Shown piece after piece: positions 19,397-28,256 of a stretch of 64,000 nucleotides of DNA. The stretch is taken from assembly GCA_020632595.1 (NCBI GenBank), contig JACKFF010000001.1, positions 930,001 to 994,000 of the forward strand, given 5' to 3'. Below the pieces are notes generated by a model. The model did no database searches and had not been told where the DNA came from. It saw only the letters and a list, made by a program, of their open reading frames with translations. The stretch comes from Nitrospiraceae bacterium. Its GTDB lineage: Bacteria > Nitrospirota > Nitrospiria > Nitrospirales > UBA8639. A program made the translations under genes and the position numbers. The stretch's first letter is position 1, and every line of letters begins with the position of its first letter.

Positions 19397-21112
19397 TCAT
19401 TTAGCTTCAACAGGAACTGACGAAGCCATGGACGTTGCCGACTTTGGACTTCCTGCTTTCAGCGTGACAAGGATGGCAAAACTCACAACAGCGTAAAACA
19501 CGATGGTGACCCCCGTTATCCACCAGGCCGAATAGGCCAGAGTCGGCGTAAATGCTTCAGGGGTAAAATCTGGAACCAGGTTATAAACATGATAATACTT
19601 ACGAGTTAATGAGCGTACCGTTCCCATGAGACCCATGGTCCAAATCGCACTAAACGCCAAGAATATCAGAACGAATTGCGAGGCAAAATCTATTTTTCCC
19701 CACATGATCGTCCCACGCTTAATGGCTCGGTTATAGAGTATGTAATTTACGACAGTTAGGAAGACAAGCGTGAATGCGGCTGCATTTTTTGCTGGCATAA
19801 GCGCTAGCTCACCTGCCCAAGAAGGTAGCTCCAACTCTTCCGTGGCAAGACCTTGCGTTGGCACAAACCCGTGAGGAGTCATCCAAATGGCATCAGCCAC
19901 CACGATCATTAAAAACCCAATTTTAATCATGGTGAAAGCTGAAACCGTGAAGTTCTTAAGACCAGGGATTTTACCAAGAACCACAGGAAGAACGACCAGA
20001 ATCCCCAAGACAATTAAAGACTGCCACTCGGGTGGAGGAAACATTTTCCAGGTAAATCCCATGATGGCTGGCATGAACAACACTACTACCGCCACGAATC
20101 CGGATATCCGAACCTGTTCCACACCCTGTATTCGCTTAAGACTTAGCCAGATATAATAATTACTGGCTAAAAAAATCAGTCCGATCATAGCCCCCTGCAT
20201 TTCAAAAAACATCGACAATTGGTCAGCCATCATATAGGGGCAAATTGATGCATCATAATCACACAACTCGTAGGCTAGGAGATAACCCATGAACGGAAGG
20301 AGCAGGAGCGCCCCTACTCCAATCATGTTCCCCACAAAACCCATCCAGTCGTAATAGGCTCTCTCCTCATCTGTTTTTGATCCCATAAACATATAGGCCG
20401 CAATAAGCCCGGCAATAAATCCACCAAACGTCACATTTCCTACTAGGCGATGAAGATTGAGGGGCATCCAGCTAAAATTAGCCATCTTATCCCACAAGCT
20501 GGCTGTCTGGATAAACTCCACCAAGGATAGACCTTCCACAGCCTTGGCCGGGGTGTTCATGAAGGATGTCGGTCCATCAATGACAAAGAGTGTCACTGTT
20601 CCGACAATATTCAGTAGGATTCCAAGAGCGATATGACGTCCCTTTTTTGCCCCTTTCATGGAATCCCATGAATAAAAATAGGTGTACAAAATAATGGTTT
20701 CAAGGATAAATAGCAGAGGATAGATAACCGCAAACACAAGGAAAAAATGCTTGATCAACCATGTCGAAAAATCAGGATACGTCCCGAGCAGGACAAAGAT
20801 GAACAAACCTCCGGTTAGGGCGGTCATGCTGTATAAGATGACTGTGACCTTAATGACTTCCTTGGCCAGACGGTCATATTTGGGATCGTTATTCTTGTAT
20901 CCAAGCCATTCGGCCACCACTGCAAATATCGGTGCGCCTAAAATAAACGCCGCAAATAAGATATGAAGTTGAGCGACGACCCACACCGCCGTTCTATTTC
21001 CCGAATAGGGAAAATCCACAAGTGGAGCATCCGGGACCTGGCCAAAGGCAATGCCCCCCCCACTTAGGCCCAACGCTAGAACTATCAATAGACTTCGATT
21101 CAGTGTTTTCAA
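19397..21112 (-). CDS. Cytochrome bd-like oxidase subunit I homologue, first copy
   Basis: The product has 571 residues and about 13-14 hydrophobic segments. It starts at TTG, with AAGGAGGGCGGAG directly upstream. A leader (about 1-25) precedes the first CydA-like helix with His 50 (VVAQLHILFAAF). A second conserved region, NLHRLVGNVTFGGFIAG, matches the heme b-ligating part of CydA. The family pattern WMTPHGF and the loop YYDWMGFVGNMIGVG are shared with the other copy (13612-15474), so they are paralogues. There is no CydB gene. It is the second gene of the operon, after a cytochrome c lipoprotein. Oxygen reduction is possible but not shown. Confidence 0.82.
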   Translation of the reverse strand: MKTLNRSLLIVLALGLSGGGIAFGQVPDAPLVDFPYSGNRTAVWVVAQLHILFAAFILGAPIFAVVAEWLGYKNNDPKYDRLAKEVIKVTVILYSMTALTGGLFIFVLLGTYPDFSTWLIKHFFLVFAVIYPLLFILETIILYTYFYSWDSMKGAKKGRHIALGILLNIVGTVTLFVIDGPTSFMNTPAKAVEGLSLVEFIQTASLWDKMANFSWMPLNLHRLVGNVTFGGFIAGLIAAYMFMGSKTDEERAYYDWMGFVGNMIGVGALLLLPFMGYLLAYELCDYDASICPYMMADQLSMFFEMQGAMIGLIFLASNYYIWLSLKRIQGVEQVRISGFVAVVVLFMPAIMGFTWKMFPPPEWQSLIVLGILVVLPVVLGKIPGLKNFTVSAFTMIKIGFLMIVVADAIWMTPHGFVPTQGLATEELELPSWAGELALMPAKNAAAFTLVFLTVVNYILYNRAIKRGTIMWGKIDFASQFVLIFLAFSAIWTMGLMGTVRSLTRKYYHVYNLVPDFTPEAFTPTLAYSAWWITGVTIVFYAVVSFAILVTLKAGSPKSATSMASSVPVEAK

Positions 21113-21150
21113 GGGTCTCCGCCCTCCTTATTGTTCATTCATTTCCTGGA

Positions 21151-21681
21151 TTACTCTGCCGCTTTTTCAGCCTCTCCCCCAGCAGGGGCCGCACCAGCTC
21201 CTCCTGAAGGAACCCATTGGCCTTTCGCAACATCATATTCCTTACCCTTAAGCCCAAAGGTCGCTTCATAGGCAATGACTTTCCAGATGGCGTCCTCTGA
21301 AAGCTTGCTTTTCCACGCTTTCATCTTTGTCCCAGAAACTCCCTCAGATATTCGCCAAAACCATACCGCATCCGAATATAGCTGCATTTGCTCTGTTCGC
21401 CTGAAGTCACGGGCACCGGCCTTAACAGGTTTCCCATCTTTGCCGTGACAACTCGCACAATTCACATCAATATTCTGCTGTCCCGTAAAAATAGCCTCTC
21501 CCTCTTTCAAAATTTCCGGGTTATTCCAATACCCAGCTGGCATATGCTTATCCGCATATTCCGGTGGAGCAGGAGGAGGGGGTTGCGGGGGACCTTCGCC
21601 ACCACCACATGCTGACATCAAAAGGCCCATAACGGCCAAACCACTGACTAAAAGGCTTTTTACTGTTTGAGACTCGTTCAT
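21151..21681 (-). CDS. Monoheme cytochrome c lipoprotein, first gene of the respiratory operon
   Basis: The product has 176 residues, with a lipoprotein signal (GLLMSACGGG, Cys near 26) and a Pro-rich spacer. A single cytochrome c domain follows, with CASCH near residues 75-79 and possible Met ligands near MQLYSDA and TKMKAWKSKL. The start at 21681 is chosen because AGGGGGAAC immediately precedes it. About 800 bp upstream contain no gene, so the operon promoter should lie there. It is probably attached to a membrane leaflet on the periplasmic side and delivers or receives electrons. Confidence 0.85.
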   Translation of the reverse strand: MNESQTVKSLLVSGLAVMGLLMSACGGGEGPPQPPPPAPPEYADKHMPAGYWNNPEILKEGEAIFTGQQNIDVNCASCHGKDGKPVKAGARDFRRTEQMQLYSDAVWFWRISEGVSGTKMKAWKSKLSEDAIWKVIAYEATFGLKGKEYDVAKGQWVPSGGAGAAPAGGEAEKAAE

Positions 21682-22501
21682 TGTTCCCCCTCGTTTACCT
21701 GATTCTTGATTTTTCCAATTCAACATTCCTCACAAAATCCTCGCAACTACGGAACGACACGACATGGGTACTCAATGTTTGCCGCAAAGATTCAATCTGG
21801 TTTTGGACTGGCCCGGTCAACCTCCATCCACCGTGTCGACTCAAACTCTCCTGCTTCTCCTGATTGAATAACCAAGCGATGTCCCTGCTTCTCACTGTCC
21901 AAATGGAAAACGACTTTGTTAAATCCATTTTCTCTGCTTTTCCATTTCTCGAAACCTCTGTTCACGCATCCTTCCCTGAAAGGGCAACCGTTCCAAAGCC
22001 ATCCTGGCCATATCCAAAAATCCGACCCTCGATCATAAAGCGATGGTCTAAATCATGAAGGGCATACAACGCACGGGCCTGGAAAAGGGACTAACCGAGA
22101 AGGAATGAAAGCTAGAACGAAGTGATGTGCTTGCACCACATACGTACATCCTATATTCCGCATTTTTCGCAAGCCTTCGTATTTCCTTCAATGAAAATAC
22201 CCTGCCAAACCCACATATTCCATTCAAAAATATTTGGGCTATATAGGTCTCCTGGGCCCAAAAAAGTTCAGGACTTCTATCACAGTCAGAAGCCAACCGT
22301 CAATTATTTCTTCCGTTCTTGAGCGCTGTTTCCCACTCGTCATTCCTGTGTTTTCAGAGAATAAGCATACTAGGTCATGGGTCCAGGGAGAAATAAAATC
22401 CTCATCACACCCAGACTCCGATTACAAGGAAAATATGCTTTGGATTATATGGAAGTTTTAGAACATCGAAGGGAAAAGAGAATGCTTGCGGAATCGTGCT
22501 G
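21682..22501. other. Intergenic region upstream of the respiratory operon
   Basis: About 0.8 kb has no convincing gene on either strand. It should contain the promoter for the minus-strand operon starting at 21681 and the 3' end of the hpnH transcript. I could not pick a clear -35/-10 pair. Confidence 0.5.
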
Positions 22502-22849
22502 TTAGGAACTTGCCTCGGGTTTCTTCCACTTTTGCGCCCAGTCCTCCCATGACCGACCAAATGCTGTATCTTGCCCTGAGAATACGATTTCAGCCACTTC
22601 TTGATATAAAACCATACGTGGTTGGTGATCTCCTGGCAGGAATAACTTAATATACGGCACAGGAGCCTCCTTCTGACGATCAAATACAAATCCCACAACC
22701 TGCTCCCCCGTTTGGAGGTGAATCGTCACATCACCTCGATAATCAAATACGCGATCCATGGCTTCATGCAATTCTTCTTCATTCGAAGGCTGCAGATGAC
22801 GGCCTTCCCAAGATTGAGGAATATCCTTTGAAGATATATCTAAGCCCAT
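22502..22849 (-). CDS. Small unknown protein following hpnH
   Basis: A soluble protein of 115 residues with a good ribosome-binding site (AGGGG before the ATG). It has no signal peptide or membrane helix. The centre (GDVTIHLQTGEQVVGFVFD, about residues 39-57) is a two-strand beta pattern that resembles a small barrel of the Sm-like type. The tail is Trp/Lys-rich. It lies about 85 bp after hpnH on the same strand, the last gene of the hopanoid block, so a role connected with hopanoid tailoring is possible. I do not recognise the family. Confidence 0.65.
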   Translation of the reverse strand: MGLDISSKDIPQSWEGRHLQPSNEEELHEAMDRVFDYRGDVTIHLQTGEQVVGFVFDRQKEAPVPYIKLFLPGDHQPRMVLYQEVAEIVFSGQDTAFGRSWEDWAQKWKKPEASS

Positions 22850-22934
22850 GATGACCCCTTACTTCCCTACAGCAAAACGTTGAGTCAACTTCCAGAGGAC
22901 CCAGAGGGAAGGAAAAAAACAAAGAAAAGAAGCC

Positions 22935-23951
22935 TCACACCGCATTGGGAAACAGGGTCGCTCGGACGGTCCCAAAAAACCCACTCCATGAGCTGAAGGT
23001 ATCTTTCACAGCTGAGGCTTCATACCCACAATGCACCATACAATCCCGGCATTGTTCATGTCGTCCCGTTCCATAACGCTCCCACTCCGTTTCTTCCATT
23101 AATTCTCGAAAAGTGGATACGTACCCATCCTGTAATAAATAACAGGGGCGCTGCCATCCAAAAATATTGTACGTGGGATTCCCCCATGGGGTGCATTCGT
23201 ACTCCCGCTTTCCCATCAAAAATTCAAGGAATAACGGAGACTGGTTGAACTGCCATGTGCGCTTTCGTTGAGACAGCAATTGCGCAAATAAGGAATGTGT
23301 CCGATCACGGCTCAAAAAACTATGCTGATCTGGAGCCTTTTCATAGCTATACCCAGGAGAAATCATCATTCCTTCCACACCCAGCGCCATCATTTCATCA
23401 AAAAATCGCCTGACACGGGCAGGTGCCGCATCATTAAATAATGTCGTATTGGTCGTCACCCGAAAACCTTTGGCTAAAGCGGCTTTAATGGCTTTCACGG
23501 CAACATCATAGACACCATCTCGACAAACGGCATGATCATGCTCCTCCTTAAGGCCATCCATATGGATGCTAAATGTGAGGTATTTCGAGGGGGTATAGTC
23601 CTGTAATTTTCGTTCGAGCAGAATGGCATTTGTACAGAGGTAAACATATTTCTTTCGCTTCACCAGCCCCTCGGCAATAGCCGGCATCTCAGGATGAATC
23701 AGGGGCTCTCCTCCAGGAATACTCACAATAGGCGCACCACATTCATCAGCGGCAGCCCAACATTGCTCAGGCGTCAGGCGCCGATTTAAAATGTGATCTG
23801 GGTACTGGATTTTCCCGCACCCTGCACATTCCAAGTTACATCGAAAGAGGGGCTCTAGCATGAGCACAAGAGGGTATCGCTTCACACCGCGTAAGTGCTG
23901 TGAGAGGGCATAATGAGCTACGGTATACATTTGTGACACAGGTACCGACAT
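22935..23951 (-). CDS. hpnH: Hopanoid radical SAM protein HpnH (adenosylhopane synthase)
   Basis: This product of 338 residues has the radical SAM cluster motif C38-x3-C42-x2-C45 (RCNLECAGCGK), then a GGEPL turn. Near the C-terminus are extra cysteines (CRDCMVHCGYE) of the SPASM-like kind seen in HpnH. HpnH joins the 5'-deoxyadenosyl group of S-adenosylmethionine to diploptene, giving adenosylhopane, the first step of extended C35 hopanoids. A squalene-hopene cyclase and an HpnG-like gene lie upstream on the same strand, which supports the call. The ATG has GGGAG 9 bases upstream. Confidence 0.93.
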   Translation of the reverse strand: MSVPVSQMYTVAHYALSQHLRGVKRYPLVLMLEPLFRCNLECAGCGKIQYPDHILNRRLTPEQCWAAADECGAPIVSIPGGEPLIHPEMPAIAEGLVKRKKYVYLCTNAILLERKLQDYTPSKYLTFSIHMDGLKEEHDHAVCRDGVYDVAVKAIKAALAKGFRVTTNTTLFNDAAPARVRRFFDEMMALGVEGMMISPGYSYEKAPDQHSFLSRDRTHSLFAQLLSQRKRTWQFNQSPLFLEFLMGKREYECTPWGNPTYNIFGWQRPCYLLQDGYVSTFRELMEETEWERYGTGRHEQCRDCMVHCGYEASAVKDTFSSWSGFFGTVRATLFPNAV

Positions 23952-24053
23952 GGTATTTTACTCCCTCTGGGTTTTCACCATATTTCAAAAAGATCCACTC
24001 TTACCCCAGCATAAATCCTAAAACCAGTGCCTGGGTTGACAGGATAAATTAAA

Positions 24054-24129
24054 TGGAGGCGCCGAGCGGGTTCGAACCGCTGAATCGCAGTTTTGCAGAC
24101 TGCTCCCTTAGCCACTTGGGTACGGCGCC
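24054..24129 (-). tRNA. tRNA-Cys (anticodon GCA)
   Basis: On the minus strand the acceptor stem GGCGCCG pairs with CGGCGCC. The anticodon stem GCAGT/ACTGC closes the loop CTGCAAA, giving anticodon GCA. The T arm has TTCGAAC, the discriminator is U, and CCA is encoded at 24054-24056. It lies between ispG and hpnH and has its own promoter. Confidence 0.95.
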
Positions 24130-24140
24130 TTTCCGAGCTC

Positions 24141-24170
24141 ATTATAAGAAGTCTATTTTCTCTTGTACAA
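24141..24170 (-). promoter_or_regulatory. Sigma-70-type promoter of tRNA-Cys
   Basis: On the minus strand TTGTAC (24165-24170) and a perfect TATAAT (24141-24146) are 18 bp apart. The -10 box ends about 11 bp before the tRNA 5' end. The -35 box lies inside the 24-bp palindrome at 24155-24178. Confidence 0.75.
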
Positions 24171-24178
24171 GAGAAAAT
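24155..24178. promoter_or_regulatory. Perfect 24-bp palindrome
   Basis: ATTTTCTCTTG-TA-CAAGAGAAAAT reads the same on both strands. It lies after ispG and overlaps the -35 box of the tRNA-Cys promoter. It could be an operator or the 3' hairpin of the ispG transcript. The second arm is followed by only a short A/T tract rather than a T-run. Confidence 0.6.
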
Positions 24179-24218
24179 CCGGCTTTCTTTTTCTTTAGTC
24201 CTCAAAAGGGTGGAATCA

Positions 24219-25415
24219 TTACTGACGAGGCAACACGGGAAGTTCTCTGGAGACAGAACGTATCGGGCTTAAGGAAAGATCTTCCATTGGGGATTGATGA
24301 ATGGAAACCCCATCAGGCGTTTCCTGAACATTGCCGCTCGGGCCTTGACCACCCTGCTCTTTAGCCATCAACTCCACTTCTTCAATCAAAACATGAAGAA
24401 GGTCTTCAGATGGCACACGCTTATATAATTTCCCTTTTTTAAAAAGAATTCCTACGCCTTGACCTCCGGCAATTCCAATATCAGCTTCTTTCCCTTCGCC
24501 AATTCCATTCACCACACAACCCAGGACGGATACGCTGATCGGGGTGGTGATATGTCCTAGTCGATGCTCTAATTCGTTAGCCATTTTCACCACATCAATT
24601 TCCACTCGCCCACACGTTGGACAAGCAATCACATTGACCCCGCGATGACGAAGCTCCAACGATTTTAGAATTTCAAATCCAACTTTGACTTCTTCCACCG
24701 GATCGGCCGCTAAAGAGACCCGAAGGGTATCGCCAATACCCTGAGAAAGCAGCCAACCTAACCCAATAGCAGATTTCACGGCACCGGTCATCGCAGTTCC
24801 TGCTTCAGTAATGCCGATATGCAATGGGTAATCGGCTTGCTGGGCAAACAACCAATAGGCATCAATCGCCATGTGCACGTCAGAGGCCTTCAGAGACACC
24901 TTCATATTGGTAAACCCAACATCCTCCAAAGCATGAACCGCGTTCAATGCCGATTCAGCAAGTGCTTCAGCCGTGGGGTAGCCGTATTTTTCAAGAAGAT
25001 GCTTCTCTAAGGAACCCCCATTCACGCCAATTCTGAGTGGAATGCCATAGTCATTGACAGCCTGAATCACTTCTTCAGTTTTCCACCATGGCCCAATATT
25101 CCCTGGATTAATTCTGACGCAATCCACAACTTTCGCTGCTTTGAGAGCAAGACGATGGTCAAAGTGGATATCTGCGATCAAAGGTACCGTCATTTGTGAT
25201 TTAATTTTAGGAAGCGCTTCAGCCGCTTCCATATCTGGCACAGCTACCCTAATTAATTCACATCCAGCTTTCTCTAATCGGTGAATTTGCTCCACAGTTC
25301 CGGCAACGTCCCTCGGATGTGGAATCGTCATAGACTGGACCGATATGGGGGCATCCCCACCGACCTTGACCGATCCAACCTGGATTTGTTTGGTTTTTCG
25401 TCGAGAAATATACAC
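24219..25415 (-). CDS. ispG: 4-hydroxy-3-methylbut-2-enyl diphosphate synthase
   Basis: This product of 398 residues is the IspG/GcpE iron-sulfur enzyme of the MEP isoprenoid pathway. It reduces MEcPP to HMBPP. The start ([20 protein letters not shown]) is typical. The TIM-barrel part has [13 protein letters not shown] and RINPGNIG. The cluster cysteines are CPTC near 265-268 and one in [10 protein letters not shown] near 300. The last 50 residues are a variable Pro/Ser-rich tail. It begins at GTG just after the dxs stop and is probably coupled to it. It feeds the hopanoid genes of the same block. Confidence 0.96.
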   Translation of the reverse strand: MYISRRKTKQIQVGSVKVGGDAPISVQSMTIPHPRDVAGTVEQIHRLEKAGCELIRVAVPDMEAAEALPKIKSQMTVPLIADIHFDHRLALKAAKVVDCVRINPGNIGPWWKTEEVIQAVNDYGIPLRIGVNGGSLEKHLLEKYGYPTAEALAESALNAVHALEDVGFTNMKVSLKASDVHMAIDAYWLFAQQADYPLHIGITEAGTAMTGAVKSAIGLGWLLSQGIGDTLRVSLAADPVEEVKVGFEILKSLELRHRGVNVIACPTCGRVEIDVVKMANELEHRLGHITTPISVSVLGCVVNGIGEGKEADIGIAGGQGVGILFKKGKLYKRVPSEDLLHVLIEEVELMAKEQGGQGPSGNVQETPDGVSIHQSPMEDLSLSPIRSVSRELPVLPRQ

Positions 25416-25424
25416 GAGAATAGA

Positions 25425-27320
25425 CTAGCGTATTACTGCTTGCAGTGAAACCCGGTCATGCAACGCCTTGGCCTGATCATAAATCCCATCCGCCGTGAGA
25501 CCATACTTTTCTCTGAGCAAATCCTGAGGCCCTTGTTCAATGTACCAATCTGGCAATCCGAGTACTTTGGTCGGCATATTCCAACATTCTTCTTCGGATA
25601 AAAACTCGAGTACGGCGGATCCAAACCCGCCCATCCGGCACCCTTCTTCAACCGTAATTACGCATTTCACTTTTTTGACAATTTCTCGAATTAGATTTTT
25701 ATCTAGAGGTTTCACAAACCGTGCATTAATGACAGCCACCGATACCCCTTCTTCTTGTAAACGCTCAGCCGCTTTCACTGCCTCCGAGACCATAACCCCA
25801 ATCGCGATAATTGCCACATCTCGCCCATCAGATAACAGTTCACCCTGGCCTATTGAAAGAGGAATTGGCTCAGAATCTAAAGGCACCCCAAGGCTACTGC
25901 CGCGAGGATATCGCACCGCCACAGGACCATCATGGACCAATCCTGTTTGGACCATATGTTGAAGTTCATTTTCATCTTTTGGGGCCATAATTACCATATT
26001 GGGCACATGCCGAAGAAACGCCAAATCAAAAGCCCCATGATGGGTTGTCCCGTCTTCAGCCACCAATCCTCCCCGATCAATACAAAAGGTCACCGGCAGA
26101 TTTTGGGTTGCCACATCATGCACAACCTGATCATAGGCCCGCTGCAGAAAGGTCGAGTACATACAGATAACCGGCCGCATATTATCAGCGGCGAGACCAG
26201 CGGCATATGTCACTGCATGCTGCTCGGCAATCCCGACATCAATCAAACGGGAGGGAAACTCCTTTTCAAACTCCGACATTCCCGTTCCCTCGCACATCGC
26301 AGCCGTAATGACTAACACCCGGTTATCTTTTTTAGCCTGACGGATCAGTGTTTTAGCGGCGATGGAACTATACGAGGGGTGACCGGGCTTTTTCATCGGT
26401 TGCCCAGTCTTCGAATCAAACGGTGAACAGGCATGGAACCAAACTGGATTCTTCATTGCCGGCTGGAAGCCCAATCCTTTTTTGGTAATCACATGCAGGA
26501 GAGTTGGCCCTTTTAATTTCAAAACATTCTCCAACGTTGGGAGTAAATGTTCAAAATTGTGTCCATCAATTGGACCGACATATCGAAATCCTAATTCTTC
26601 AAATAGCAGCCCAGGGAGTAATAAGCCTTTCGCCAGCTCTTCAGCCCGAATCGCCATTCGCTTTACAGGTTCTCCAATTTGAGGAATGGTTTCCAGGAGT
26701 TGAGAGGTTTCCTCACGAAGTCTTGTGTAGAACTCCCCGGTAAAGGTCCGATTAAGATAGGCGGAAATAGCTCCGACGTTTCGGGAAATCGACATTTGAT
26801 TATCGTTGAGGATCACCACACAGTCCCGGCCCATATCTCCGGCATGCTGCAATCCTTCCAGTGTCATTCCAGCCGTGAGAGCCCCGTCCCCTACCACGCA
26901 AACTACCTTGTTGGACTTGCCTAATTGCTCACGTGCCTCCACAAAGCCCACGGCAGCAGACACTCCGGTTCCGGCATGCCCGGCATTAAATGTGTCATAG
27001 ATGCTTTCTTCTCGTTTACAAAATCCGCTTATGCCCCCAAACTGGCGCACCGTATGAAATTGTTCACGACGACCCGTTAAGAGTTTGTGTGTGTAAGCCT
27101 GATTACTGGTATCCCACACAATTTTATCGTCCGGCGTGTTCAATAAATACTGCAAAGCCACCGTCAACTCCACCACACCTAGATTGGAGGCCAAATGCCC
27201 ACCCACATGGGAGATCACTTCTATAATGAGTTCCCGAATTTCCTGACAAAGTTCAGGGAATTGGTCCCGAGAAAGCTTCTTTAAATCTGCTGGACTTTCA
27301 ATCCTCTTTAGCAAGGACAT
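25425..27320 (-). CDS. dxs: 1-deoxy-D-xylulose-5-phosphate synthase
   Basis: This product of 631 residues is the thiamin diphosphate enzyme that condenses pyruvate and glyceraldehyde 3-phosphate, the first and usually rate-limiting step of the MEP pathway. The TPP motif GDGALTAGM lies near residue 144. The transketolase pyrimidine-domain region DVGIAEQHAVTYAAG and DRGGLVAEDGTTHHGAFD are intact. I start at the ATG at 27320 (MSLLKRIESP), which has AAGGATG upstream. The open frame extends 36 codons further. It lies between a TPR gene and ispG. Confidence 0.97.
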   Translation of the reverse strand: MSLLKRIESPADLKKLSRDQFPELCQEIRELIIEVISHVGGHLASNLGVVELTVALQYLLNTPDDKIVWDTSNQAYTHKLLTGRREQFHTVRQFGGISGFCKREESIYDTFNAGHAGTGVSAAVGFVEAREQLGKSNKVVCVVGDGALTAGMTLEGLQHAGDMGRDCVVILNDNQMSISRNVGAISAYLNRTFTGEFYTRLREETSQLLETIPQIGEPVKRMAIRAEELAKGLLLPGLLFEELGFRYVGPIDGHNFEHLLPTLENVLKLKGPTLLHVITKKGLGFQPAMKNPVWFHACSPFDSKTGQPMKKPGHPSYSSIAAKTLIRQAKKDNRVLVITAAMCEGTGMSEFEKEFPSRLIDVGIAEQHAVTYAAGLAADNMRPVICMYSTFLQRAYDQVVHDVATQNLPVTFCIDRGGLVAEDGTTHHGAFDLAFLRHVPNMVIMAPKDENELQHMVQTGLVHDGPVAVRYPRGSSLGVPLDSEPIPLSIGQGELLSDGRDVAIIAIGVMVSEAVKAAERLQEEGVSVAVINARFVKPLDKNLIREIVKKVKCVITVEEGCRMGGFGSAVLEFLSEEECWNMPTKVLGLPDWYIEQGPQDLLREKYGLTADGIYDQAKALHDRVSLQAVIR

Positions 27321-27443
27321 CGCGCATCCTTTCTTGTAGAACCTAACGTGTTGTAGGGGAAAAACTAAAAATGTCCAAGATCCGACATGATTACCGGAAA
27401 TCTTCCCATAGCTGCTATTGCCTGTCAAGCATTTGATCTAACT

Positions 27444-28199
27444 TCAGGGATGAGCGTCAGAGCGGTCAACATCCACCTGGCTGAGGGTCCGCTGGAGCAA
27501 GAACTGCGCTTCCGGCCGATGAATCCGTTCCCATATCCATCGCTTTTGAAGAGGGGGGGAATTTACAACCCGCGTTAGCTCCCTCACTGCCTCCAAATTT
27601 TGTCCGCGTTTCAGGTACCATTTCGCAAGATCCAACCCTGCCGGCGCGTATCTGGTATCAAGGGAAGCTGCTTTTTTCAAATGCTCTCCAGCTAGGTTCT
27701 GATCGCCTCCTAACATCCAGGGTAACTCCTCATACATCCGCCCTAACATATGGTGAGCCTGAACATTTTCCGGATCAAGCTCCAAAACCCGATTCACATG
27801 TTTCTTTAACTTCTGAATCGTCAATGCCGCTCCAACCAAACCCTCCAACTCCGCAGCACTCCCGAGATTGGCGGCAAACAAAAAATGGGCCTCTGCAGAA
27901 GATTCACGAAGATCTAAGGCTTTTTGGGCGAGACGGGCTCCCTCCTGGAAAACTGCCAACTTCTGCTCCCGATCAACGTACACCCCGTACCCCAGATCCA
28001 AATACAATCCAGCCATCCGAAGCAAGCGAGTGAGGTCGTTCGAATGAGCGGCTCCCTCACTCACCAAATTCTCCAGCTCCCTTTCAAGACGATCGGGATT
28101 TTGCTGGTCGGTTGAGTCTTCACCCTGCAATGCCCCAGAAGGGAATATGAAGACTCCTCCCATTAGGAGGAGTAACCCTATTGGCACAAATAGACGCAT
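27444..28199 (-). CDS. Exported TPR protein (TRAP-T/TatT-like) of the lipid block
   Basis: A protein of 251 residues with a clear signal peptide (MRLFVPIGLLLLMGGVFIF). The mature part is helical repeats with TPR-like spacing (AHFLFAANLGSAAELEG, HVNRVLELDPENVQAHHMLG, LDLAKWYLKRGQNLEAVREL). The pattern recalls the TatT family of periplasmic TPR proteins that serve transporters. I chose the ATG at 28199; an upstream TTG at 28217 is possible. It follows the Omp85-type gene by about 58 bp, so it may be the periplasmic helper of the proposed lipid export route. Confidence 0.7.
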   Translation of the reverse strand: MRLFVPIGLLLLMGGVFIFPSGALQGEDSTDQQNPDRLERELENLVSEGAAHSNDLTRLLRMAGLYLDLGYGVYVDREQKLAVFQEGARLAQKALDLRESSAEAHFLFAANLGSAAELEGLVGAALTIQKLKKHVNRVLELDPENVQAHHMLGRMYEELPWMLGGDQNLAGEHLKKAASLDTRYAPAGLDLAKWYLKRGQNLEAVRELTRVVNSPPLQKRWIWERIHRPEAQFLLQRTLSQVDVDRSDAHP

Positions 28200-28256
28200 A
28201 TGACTGGATCTTGTCAATACATGTTTTCCGGAAGAACAGATCGAGTATGAGCTACA

